Origin: an uncultured Verrucomicrobiota bacterium
Lineage (GTDB): Bacteria; Verrucomicrobiota; Verrucomicrobiia; Opitutales; Opitutaceae
Reading direction: 5' to 3'
Length of the DNA stretch: 64,000 nucleotides
Assembly (NCBI GenBank): GCA_903876795.1
Contig: CAIRBK010000072.1
Span: 1 to 64,000, forward strand
The first letter of the stretch is position 1; each line of letters starts with the position of its first letter. Under the pieces are notes generated by a model. The model was not told the DNA's origin, did not search any database, and saw only the letters and a program-made list of their open reading frames with translations. The translations under genes and the position numbers were made by a program. Shown here piece after piece: positions 29,566 to 40,700 of the stretch.

Positions 29566-29696
29566 CTGGAGCAGTGGCGACGATCTCGGGTTTTTTCACA
29601 CATACATCCTGAAATAACGACAAGGTCCGTTCGCTCTCGGTGTCGCGTCAACTTTCAACTTATTGAATAAATAATGTTTTGACCTCAAGGAGGGTG

Positions 29697-30587
29697 GTGA
29701 GTTGGGTCGGCGCGATAAAAATACATCCATTTCTTTCCATCGCCCTTGCTGCCGGGTTTTGCGCAGCTCACTAGGCCCACGCTGCCACGATCATCGACTA
29801 CAACGGCGACTCCCTGACCTTGGTCAGCGCATCCACCACGTTACAATCCCCTGCGGCCGCCGTGGCCTCCGGCACCATCAACACCCGCGCCTTCGACGCC
29901 GGACAGCCCACGACTGGCTACACCGGCGTGCCTTTTTCGGTCGGCTATGTAGCCACGGCCTCCGCAGCCTCTGTACTCAGCTTCAGCCGCCAGCAAATTC
30001 GCGACAACGCGGACGGTGGCTCGGCATACGATCGCATAGCCATCCAGAACTTCTCAACGATCGCCAACACCACCACGCTCTCCTTCGCTGCAGTCGTGGT
30101 TTTCCCCACCTCAACGTTTTCGTTGGAGAAACTGACCGCAGTCGGCGACGTGAATGCGGGCAATGCCAGTTTCAATTCATCGTCTCGCGCCATCCGTTGG
30201 GTTGTTCAAACCGGCGGTGCCTACTACGTCAACACCGTCAATCTGAGTAACATCGCACTCGGCAGCGCGAGCGGAATCACTCAGACGCGCGGCACGACGC
30301 TGACCGACTCTTGGGTGGCCTACTCTCCCAGCACGTTGATCAACGCCGATCTCTCCGTCGGAGCCACCGCCCTCGGAAGCGCCCTCAACAGCGTTACCGC
30401 AGTCGGTTTTTACGTCGAAAATGATTCCTTTATCGGCTCCAATACCGCAACTACCCAACTGAATTTTGGTTTGAATGATTTTGTCGCCACCGGCGCCACT
30501 GCGATTCCTGAGCCCGGTTCGGCGGCTTTTCTGACCGGTGTGATGGCGATCGGTTTGGCCGCCGTGCGTCGGCGCTCCCGGCGCTGA
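29697..30587 (+). pseudogene. PEP-CTERM-anchored secreted protein with stop codon in its signal peptide
   Basis: The C-terminus carries a textbook PEP-CTERM signal: IPEPGSAAFLTG, a hydrophobic segment and final RRRSRR, which directs exosortase processing at the membrane. The mature part is beta-rich and unidentified. The frame upstream encodes a signal-peptide-like stretch (KIHPFLSIALAAGFCAAH) followed by TAG at 29772-29774 and then AHAATIIDYNGDS. The stop therefore lies at the cleavage region. No ATG starts the signal peptide: the codon at 29715 is ATA, and a GTG at 29697 lies only 2 bases from an AAGGAGGG ribosome site. An intact version would be about 290 aa. Only a truncated form from TTG at 29820 could be made. 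Exosortase genes are not in the window. Confidence 0.75.
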
Positions 30588-30843
30588 GCGATTCCCCGCG
30601 CCTTCGTTTCTTCCGCGAGAGGCTCGTCAGCGTATCGTCACTTTCATCCTCAGCCGCTCCTTGACCAGCTTGGCAACCCCAGGCTGGACGAGGAACCAAG
30701 GTTTATCCCGAACGATGGTGACTGGGACGGGCTTAAATACGAAGCCTCGCCGGGAAGGTCTGACCGGGGTGCAACGACGCGGATGCCCCCGTGCGCACAA
30801 GTGGGTTAGTTCTGCTTTTTTAATTCAGATCACTCACGCCGGG

Positions 30844-30918
30844 ATTGGCCGCAAAAAGTCACAAAAAGCGCAAAACCGAGCCCTTTTTTTGCGCCTTCTT
30901 CGCCTTTTTGCGGCCAAT
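30844..30918. repeat. Long A/T-armed hairpin repeat
   Basis: ATTGGCCGCAAAAAG (30844-30858) and CTTTTTGCGGCCAAT (30904-30918) are perfectly complementary. The inner part, AGCGCAAAA against TTTTTTTGCGCC, pairs further. The whole 75-base element folds into one long imperfect stem. It could terminate transcription in either direction because of the T-runs, but its length suggests a small dispersed palindromic element. Confidence 0.65.
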
Positions 30919-30948
30919 TTCTGATTTTAACAAAGTGGAGTGCAGGTG

Positions 30949-31150
30949 TGTTTCTGAAATAATTCAGGCCGTCGAACTCTGCTGTTGATAGGATAAGCAG
31001 GCTGGGCCGAGGTTGCCCTCGACGGCACAACCCGCCGGGTCGTTTCCGTCTCGGTCGCCTTGGCCGAGCCCGCTTCTGCTCTCACACCGACCTCATTTAT
31101 TTCCGAAACATGCCCTGAGATTGAGGCGATCTTGTAGATTTTGCGTTCAG
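30949..31150 (+). repeat. Dispersed intergenic repeat, copy B (longest)
   Basis: This copy aligns with the reverse complement of 16741-16918 (copy A). Conserved blocks occur in order: TGTTTCTGAAAT near the start, GCTGGGCC, GTTGCCCTCG, the exact 20-base core at 31050-31069, CTCTCAC and a final ATCTTGTAGAT. Partial copy C lies at 29293. No open frame is conserved between copies, so the element is probably non-coding. Confidence 0.65.
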
Positions 31151-31309
31151 GAGCGTATTGGCGGAATATACCGGAAGCTACTGGCCCACGGCCGAGCGCC
31201 TGCGGACGTTTCCGCGCATCGGCTAAAGGCGGTCCAGGGTTGTCGATTGCTTCCCGACGAGGATTCAAATGGCCGGTGGCTCGCTCTGATCCCTTTGCAA
31301 CGTTGGTTA

Positions 31310-31513
31310 AGCAGACCGTTGGAGCTGATGATAGCGCCAGAGGAAGAAGATCGAGCCGAGGAAGCCGACCAAGGGGAAGGCCATGTAGATGACGCGCAGG
31401 CCGTGGACCACGCCCTCGGCTTGCTGGGCACCGGCGGCGACGTCGAAGCCGGTGGCGTTGAGTAGCAGGTTGGACGCGAGGATGGCCACGGCGGTAACTC
31501 CTTCGCTGCCGAT
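31310..31513 (-). pseudogene. Fragment of GPH-type (MelB-like) sugar symporter
   Basis: About 68 codons on the minus strand read GVTAVAILASNLLLNATGFD, then AEGVVHGLRVIYMAFPLVGF and IFFLWRYHQL. This matches the last two transmembrane helices of glycoside-pentoside-hexuronide:cation symporters, which end with a similar 'GLR..y..fPl...l......RY' pattern. The rest of the roughly 450-aa transporter is missing on both sides, and the flanking codons are unrelated. It is therefore a remnant, probably of a transporter that once served the neighbouring polysaccharide locus. Confidence 0.6.
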
Positions 31514-31747
31514 TACACAACATCTCCCCCCTCTCCTCCCATACCTATCATCATCTAACGCATCACTCATTCCCCGCGTCCCTACGGGCGAGAACTCAGA
31601 TCTCTCCATCCAAGCCGCGCCCCCCTCGTCCTTTTGCTCCGACTTCACCTGCACCTCCAACACCCCCGTAAGCAGCGACACTGTAATCGTTACCAATACC
31701 CGTACTCCGTATACATTAATGTTTTCTGAGCTAAGGAATTGAGCCCA

Positions 31748-34700
31748 ATGAAATTCGCATCCAAGTTCGCCCGCGCGCTGGGCCCCATCATTCTCTGCAT
31801 CGCGTCGAGCCTCCCCGTGACCGCTTATGCCGCGAACATCTGGGACGGCGGTGGCGCGGATACGAACCTCAACACGGCGTTAAACTGGGATGATGATGCC
31901 GTTCCGAACCTGACCGGCGGTACCACGCTGACTTTTGCCACCGCCGGATCCACCGCCACGGTCAACATCGACACGTCGCTTGCGGGGATAAATTTCAACC
32001 GCGACGCCGACTTCACCCTGGCCAACGGCACCCCCACTACGCTGACCCTTGGCAGCGGCGGCATCACGCTCAATCAGCCCGGACCCACCCCGCCGGAAAC
32101 TGCGGCCACCTCGCGTCGCCTGACGATCGCAGAGCCGCTCACCCTCAGCGCCGCGCAGACCTGGACCGCCAACCCGTTTACGTCCGAGGACGTCACCACC
32201 GTTCCCAACCTTACCATCTCGGGAGCGATCACCGGCACCAACCCCGTTACCCTGACCCGCTCCGGGACGACCGGGACGTTTGGCGTCAGTGTCTCCGGCA
32301 ACAACTCCGCCTTCTCCGGCGCTTGGATCATCGGCCAGGGCATCAATCTCCGCAATGAGACCGCCAATCCCACCTCCGCCCTGGGCACCGGCACGATCAT
32401 TTTCCAAGCCGGCGTCGGCGCGAACTCGGGAAGCATTCTCGCCTTTAACCAGGGCTTCACTGGTGCGATCTCCAACGCGATCACGATCAATAACGCGGCG
32501 ACGACTGCCACGATCCAGAATTTCGGCGGCTTTTCAGGCAACAACGCAGTCACTTTTTCGGGTAACTTCACCACCGGTGCGGCGCAAGCGACCAGCGGCG
32601 GGCTTAACCTCAATCCGAAGGCGGGTTCCGGCGTGGCGTCCAACACCGAGTCGGTCTATCGCCTCACCGGCAATTGGACGACCTACGGCGACTTCTCCGG
32701 CAGTGCCAACCTCGTCTCCATCACCGGACGCGGCACGGTGGAGATCGGCAGCGCCAACGCCATCGCCAGTACCGCCAATCCCTCGCGTGTCACCTATCGT
32801 CTCACCGCCAACGACAGTGCTTCCCTCCAGTCCGACCCCACCGTCAAGTTTTCCGCCAAACTCATCCTCGGCGGTGCTTACACGCTGGCCAACCCGGTCC
32901 TTTTCACCGGATCGACCTCGGCACCCAACTACAACTCCCTCGGCGCGCGCAACGCCTCCGGCACCACCGCCACCTTCTCCGGCCTTCTCACCCAAAACAC
33001 CGACAATAGCGCCGGCTTGAACCTTTTTGCCCAGTCCTCCGGCGCCGTGACGGACTTCACCGGCAACATAGTCTCCCAGGCTGTCACCGACACGAACCGC
33101 GTGCGGGTGAACGCGCCCTACAGCTACCAAGGTGGCCTCGGTCTGACCAACCAAACCCCGGCGGGCACGGTGAAATTCACCGGCGCCAAGACTTATTTCG
33201 GTCCCACGGCGGTCAACGGGGGCACGCTGAATCTCGCCGGCTCCATTCTCAACTCCTCCGGTCTCACCATCGCGGGCGGAAACCTCCTGCTGCCGGACGG
33301 CGGCACGAATAAGATCAAAGACACCGCCCCGGTCACGCTGGGCGGCGACACCCCCTCGTCGCTTACCCTTTCCGGCACGGTTTCGGAGACCGCAGGCGTG
33401 TTGACCCTGGCCGGTTCCGCCGCGTCCACCCTCGATTACGGCTCCGGCGCAGGCACGTTGCGCTTCGCCGACAGCAGCGGCGTCACCTGGCCGGGAACCG
33501 CGCAGATAATCAATTGGTCCGGCGGGACCACCGACCGGCTTTACGTTGGCACGAATGCCTCCGGCCTCACTTCGGACCAGCGCACCAGGCTCACCTTCCT
33601 CAATCCCCGCCAGCTCACCGGCAGTTTCAACTCCATCCAAAAATCCGACGGTGAGGTCGTGCCCGAAGGCTGGACCGGCTCGGCGAGCCCGGTGCTGACT
33701 TCCACCTCCACGACCCCGGCCTACGGCGATTCGGTGACCTTCACCGCCTTCATCCACACCGACGGCGTCATCCAAACCGGCGCGACGGGCAACATCGTAT
33801 TCAAGGTTGATGGCACCACCGCGCAGACCGTCGCCGTCTCCAGCGGCCAGGCGACCTTCACCACCACCACCCTGGCCTTCGGCTTGCGCTCCATCACCGC
33901 CACTTATAGCGTCGGCGGCACCGCCACCCGCACGGTCACGGTGGGCACCGCTCCCGTTACCATCACCGCATTCAACCTCACCAAGACCCAAGGCCTGGCC
34001 AAGGCTCTCACCGGCATGGAATTCACCGCCACCGGCCTGAAAAACGGCGACACCATCGGCTCGGTCACCCTCACGGCCAGCGGCGGACTCGCCACCGCCG
34101 ACCCGGTGGGCACTTACTCGCTCACGCCCAGCGCGGCCACCGGCGGCAGCTTTAATCCCGCCAACTACACCCTCACCTACTTCCCTGGCACCCTCGCCGT
34201 GCTTGGCACGATCGGCACAGGCGCGACCGACATCCAGGCGATTTACGATACCTGGCCCACCGCCAACAAGCAGACGCTCTACGTCAAGACCAACGGCAAC
34301 GACACGACCGGCACGGGCACCGACGTCAACCCCTACGCCTCCATCAAAAAGGCGCTCAGCGTGGCCACCGGAAAAAAGAAGATCGGCGTCGCGGTAAAAA
34401 TCATCATTTTCCCCGGCACTTACCGCGAAGGCGCACCCGGGGATAGCAACGGGTTCAGCTTCAACATTCAGCAGACCGATGTAAACGCCGCCCCGCTAAT
34501 CCTCGAGGGCCAAGGCTGGAACGCCGCCACTCCATCGAACACCGGCGACGTCATTGTGTCCTGCTCCGACGACTGGTCCGGCGTCAAAGGCCCCGCCTCC
34601 ATCCTCGGCTGGACGAAAAACACCGTGAACAACACCTGGACCCGCAGCGGCACAACGGTCAGCGCCGCCTGGACGCAGAACGCCGACGGCACCTGGTCGA

Positions 34701-37700
34701 AACCCTGGCCCTACAATTGGGGCGTGCCGACGAAGAGCGTCAGCTTCGGCGTGGCCGATGCCTTCCTGCGCCGCGAGCTCGTGGTGGTAAACGGCCAGCC
34801 CTACTACCAAATCAATCCGGCCAAAAATCTCGACGGCACCGATTACGTGAACGTCAACAGCGTGGACGGCGTCTTCGGCGGCGGAGCCGAGGGCGACAAC
34901 ATAACGCCCACCAACGTGAACGGCGGCCGCCTCACCGCCGAAGAAGGTGCCTTCTGGGTCCACGACGCCACCCTCGATCTCGATAACATCGTCACCACCC
35001 TGGGCCGCATCACCATCAAGCCCCCGGCCAACGCGGTGGGCTTCGATCCCAACGCCACCGCCAATCTTATCGAGGTCAGCACCCGGCGAAATGGGTTTCA
35101 GTTCTGGGTCGGAAATGGCTCCACCGCCACCCTCTCCTCCACTCCGACCAACGTCGTCATCCGCAATCTCACCTTCCAGCATTCCGGCCGCTATGGCTCA
35201 CTCATCCAAGGCCAGAACAATCTGCTCATCGAGGACTGCCGCTTCATCAAAGGCAAACGCACCGGCCTTGCGGTGCTCCTGAGCCAGGGTGCCACCCTGC
35301 GGCGCTTGGAGTGCGCATCCAATGGTGAAGATGGCGCGATGTTTTTCGAGGGGATCAACGGCCTGCTCGAATACTGTAAATTCAACAACAACTCCCGGCA
35401 GGGCGAAATCCTCGGCTTCACCGGCTGGTCGGTCAGCGGCATCAAGCTTCGCTCCACCAAGGGCGCGAATGCCAATGTCACCGTTTACCGCTGCGAGGCC
35501 CGTAACAACCGCTCCACCGGCTTCTGGTGGGATACCGGATGCATAGAGAACCTCATGCTCGAATGCGTCTCGGTCAATAACAGCGGCAACGGCACCTTCA
35601 TCGAGGACAACAACGACACTTCCAACAACTTCAGCCAGGAGAGCAGCACCGGGGTCGATACTGAGGGCATCCCCAATCTCGGCACCCGCCCCACCGTTAC
35701 CGTCCTCCGCAGCATTCTGGCCAACAACAAACCGCCCGCCGAAACCCTGGCCTACCGCACCAATAAAAACGGCGGCGTCTTCTTCTCCGAAAACGAAAAC
35801 GCCGTAATTGATGGCAACCTAATCTATGGCAACCATATTCAGATTTCCACCTACGACAATGATCGCGGCGAGCAGCGCAATTTTACCTTCCGCAACAACC
35901 TCATCGCCGCCCAAAGCACCGACGAGCGGCTCTACGCGGTGAAGAGCAACGGCGACTCCGCCGAAACCATCACGCTCAAGCAATTGGTCGTGGACGTTGC
36001 CGACGCCGATAGCGACGGCAACACCACCGAGCCCCTGCTCGATTCCAACGGTAAGAAACAATACGTGAACAAAACCAGCAGCCCGCAAACGATCAAGGGT
36101 GGCTGGTATGCCATGTATGACGGTCTAAGCACCACGACCAACGACAACGTTTATTTCCACCCCTCGACCACCGCATTCCCCGCCCGTTCCCAGCGCTGGG
36201 GCACCGAGAGTTGGACGAATCCCGCGAAGACCGGCTTCCCCAACCAGTCCACCCTCACCCTTGCCCAGTGGAAACAAACCCACAAGGACAACACCAACAA
36301 CTCCTTCACCGACCGCCGCGTCGATTCCCGCTCCACCCTGGTCAACACCGCCTACGACGACACCAAACCGCTCGTGGCCATCACCCCGCTAGTGGACAGC
36401 CTCATCGAAGGCGATCCCGCCACGGCGGCCTTCAACGTCACCCGCGTCTCCGCCCAGACCAACGGCTATGACGCCGCCCTCACCGTCGCCTACACCGTGC
36501 GCACCCAGCCCGGCGACGCCGCCAACGGCACCGACCTCGAAACGCTCTCTGGCACCGTCATCATCCCGGCCGGCCAGCGCTCCGCCACGATCAACGTAAC
36601 CACGAAGACCGACGCCCTGCTCGAATTCACCGAGACCATCGCCCTAGTGCTCGACACCACTGCGGGCACCTATGTGGCCGCCAACCCCACCGGCACCGTC
36701 CTGCTTTTCGACGTGCCGCCGCCGACCGACGGCCCCGCCGCCGCGCCCAGCTTCTCGCCCGACGCCGCCGCCATTTACGCCGGCTCCGTGACCATCACGC
36801 TCGCCAGCGCCACCGCCGGAGCGACCATCCATTATACTACGGACGGCACCACGCCCACCCGCTCGGTTGGCACAGTTTACACCGGTGCATTCACCATCTC
36901 CACCCTGAAGCAGACCACGATCAAAGCCGTCGCCTACAGTGATAACTACGATTTAAGCACGGTGGCCAGCGCGACCTACCAAGTGCGCGCGCAAGTGGCG
37001 ATCAACACCTCTCGCGCCTCCGCGTTCGTCGCGGCTAACGGCACCGCCACCCGCACCGTGACCCTTACCAACAACACCGCCAGCACTCAGGTGCTCAACC
37101 TCGCGCTCAATCTGCCCGGCACGTCCTATCTCAGCGATACGTATCGCGTCGTCACCACCGAGGAGGGCAGCAGCGTGGCGGAATGGAAGTCCATCGCCGC
37201 CACCGGCACCTCGCTCTGGAACTACACCGGGTCCGGCTTTGACGATGTCACGTCCTCGGCCCTGAGCCTCGGGTTCTCGATCCCCTATTTCGGAAACAGT
37301 TATTCCACCATCCGTGTCTGCACCAACGGTTGGGCCTCCTTTACCGCAACCGCCACAGCTTGGAATAACCAACCCTTAAGCACCCAGGCCTCTACTATCC
37401 CGAACGGGTTGTTCCCGATGTGGGACAACCTTGTGATTTTCGATAACCTTTCCTATGTCTATTACCAGCAACGCACCGACGCGAACGGACCGGAGTTCGT
37501 CATTCAGTGGGATAATCTCAAGCAATACACCGGAGACAATCGCTTCACCTTTCAGGTGATCCTCCGTCCCTCGGGCGAGATCATCTATCTCTACAAAGCC
37601 ACGCCGGATAACTATGCGTCCAGCACCACCGGTTTGCTCGGAGGAGTGAATTCCGATGTCATTCAACTCAACCACAACACCGCGTCAGATCTGACCAAGG

Positions 37701-40700
37701 GCGGCTCGGCCATCCAGTTCTACCGCCCCTGGGCGACGCTCTCGACCAATAGCCTCACGCTCGCCCCCGGCGAAAGCCGCACGGTTGACGTGAGCCTCAA
37801 TGCCACCTACCTCCCTTCCAGCCAGGAGGCGGTCACCACGCTAATCGTCACCCCCGTAAGCTCCGGACTCGTTGTCAGCAATCCGATCCCCGTATCACTC
37901 AAGGCCGGCACCAGCACCGCCGTGGAGCAATGGCGTTACCGCTACTTTGGCGTCATCGACAACAGCGGAAACGCCGCCGATTCCGCCAATCCCGACGGCG
38001 ACGCCTTCACCAATGCCACCGAGTATGCCAACGGCACCGATCCAACCATTCCGAATCCCACGCCCTACATTTTCACCGGCACGGGTCCGACCACTTACTC
38101 GTGGACAACCGCGGGCAACTGGAACGTCGGCACCGTGCCGAACGAGAGCAACGCCGACGTGCGCGTCACCACGAACATCACCGCCGACACCACGCTCAAT
38201 CTCAATCAGTCCATCACCCTCGGCACGTTGAAAATCGGCGACAGTGCTGCGACAAATTCCAACGGCAACGATTTTAACACCTTCACGCTCGCGCCCGGCA
38301 CCGGCGGTTCGCTGACCTTCGACACTCCCTCCGGCAACGCCCGCCTGGAGCGCCCCGATGCAGGCACGACCAACGCGACCTACAACGGCAAGATCGACAC
38401 GGTTTCCGCCAATCTCACCCTCAACCGCATACTCGAAGTCAGCATCGGCAACAGCTCCAGCAACGGCGGCATCACCTTGAGCGGCGTGATCTCCGGCCTC
38501 GGCGGAATCATCCGCCAATTCCCCGGCACCGGCACGCCCACCACCTTCTCGGTCAACAGCACGCTGCGCCTCACCAACCCCGCCAACAGCTTCACCGGCG
38601 CGGTGCGCATCAGTGGCGGACGCCTTGAAATCCGCGGCGATGTGCCCGCCGGCGCGAACAGCGCCCTGGGCAACTCTAACAGCGCCATCGTCATCGGCGA
38701 CAGCACCACCACCGGCACGGCCAACGCCAGCTCGGCGGAACTCGCCCTGCTCACCACCGACGCCACGTCGAACCACGTCTTCGGGCGGAATCTCGACTTC
38801 TCCCAAGGCGGCGGAAGCACGGCCTGGCGCACCGCCTTTAACTTCAACAGCAACGCCACGGGTGTCGTTACGTCCACCAACACTCTCGCGCTCAGCGCCG
38901 ACATCAAACTCGGGACGCGCTCCACCCAAATCACCGCCCAGCGCCGCGGCATGACCATCAACCTCACCGGCGACATCACCGGCTCCGGCGGACAGATCTT
39001 CTGGAACGCCATTGGCGCGGGCTTTTCCACCACCGGCGGAGCCCAGGGCGGCGTCATCCGCCTGAGCGATCGCGCCCGCACCTACACCAACGACCAAACC
39101 CTCACCAACGGCACCCTCGTCATCCTCGGCTCCGTCCCCGCCTCGGGCAGCAGCCCCATCGGCACCAAGACCATCACCCTAGCCGATGGCAACGGCGGTA
39201 ACATCGTCACCGCCAACGGCCAACATGGCATCCGCTCCCTCTTCCTCGACAACGACGGCACCACCTTCGCCCGCCCCCTCAGCCTCGGCGGCGGCACCAA
39301 CACCACCACCTACAACGGCACCAGTGCCAGTTTCACCGTTTATAACGGCTATCGTCTCGGCGGACTCAATACCACCGGCAAAGTCACCTTCTCCGCCGCC
39401 ATCTCGAGCGCGGACCCCGCCATCGGCAATGCCCCTTACGTCAACCAGACCATCACCACCGGCCAGAACCTCGCCCTGCTCGCCGCCGCAGGCGGCACCG
39501 TCGAGTTCAGCGGCGTGATCAACGACACCCCTAACGACACCCCTCCGACCAATCACACCACACGCATCACCATTAACCAGTTCCGCAACCACCCCCAGCT
39601 CGACACCAACACCAGCGGCACTACCGGCACCCCCGACACCGGCGGCGCGGCGGGTTCCAACGCCAACGACGCCATCGGCACGCCCACCGGCGGCACCGTC
39701 ATCCTCTCGGCCGCCAACGAATACGCCGGCGGCACCGAAGTTCTCGGCGGCACCCTCCTCGCTAACAACACCAGCGGCTCCGCCACCGGCACCGGCACAG
39801 TCACCGTGCAAAGCGGTGCCCGCCTCGGCGGCACCGGCACCATAACCGGCAACGTCACCATCAACACCGGCGGCGGCCTGGCCTTCACGCTGAGCACCCT
39901 GCCCGGCGCGCACGATAAACTCGACCTCGGCGGCACTCTCACCTTCGCCGGCTCGAATACGCTCGCCATTACCGCCAGCAATTCGTCTCCCACCACCGGC
40001 ACTTACACCTTGCTCACCGCCACCGGCGGCACGGGCTCGGGCACTTTACCCACGCTCACGTTGCCCTCCGGCTGGGCCGCGACGCTCCAGCGCAGTGGAA
40101 ACAACCTGAACCTCGTGGTCACCGCCATCGCGCCGCCAGCGGCCCCGACCGGATTGGCCGCGACCGTGATCTCCACCAGCCAGATCAACCTTTCCTGGAC
40201 CGCCAGCGCCACCGCCACCACTTACTCGGTCAAGCGTGCCACCGTCAGCGGCGGCCCCTACAACTCCGTCGTTTCGGGCCTTTCCACCACCAATTACAAC
40301 GACGCCACCGGACTCAGCGCCGGGACGACCCACTATTACGTGGTTTCCGCCACGAACGATGTCGGGGAGAGCTCCAACAGCAGTCAGACCAGCGCGACGA
40401 CCTGGACGGCGATCCAAGCCTGGCGGGTAAGCAAAGGCCTGGCCCTCAATGCCCTCGATACGGCGGATCCTGACAACGATGGACTCAATAACCTCTTGGA
40501 GTATGCCCTCGACCGCAATCCTCTCGCGGCCGACTCCACCCCGCCGACCACAGGCTCAATCGAATCCGCCACCGGCAGGCTCCAACTTACCTTCCTGCGC
40601 GCCCGCTCTGCCACCGAGTTGACCTACACCGTCCAGGCCAGCGGCGACCTCGTCACCTGGAGTGACCTCGTCACCAACCCCGGCACCGTCGGAAACAGTG

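Larger units (their letters stand above)
30588..31738. other. 1.15-kb intergenic region rich in repeats
   Basis: No complete gene is supported. The region contains a long hairpin (30844-30918), a full copy of a dispersed repeat (30949-31150) and a transporter fragment (31310-31513, minus strand). The remainder, including 31514-31738 ahead of the giant gene, shows no feature beyond an AAGGAA ribosome-site-like motif at about 31733-31738. The short frames here have skewed composition and no recognisable domains. Confidence 0.6.

Noticed and set aside
30661-30924. 87-codon frame ending in GRKKSQKAQNRALFLRLL
   Set aside because: It is the translation of the hairpin repeat at 30844-30918 and shows no protein features.
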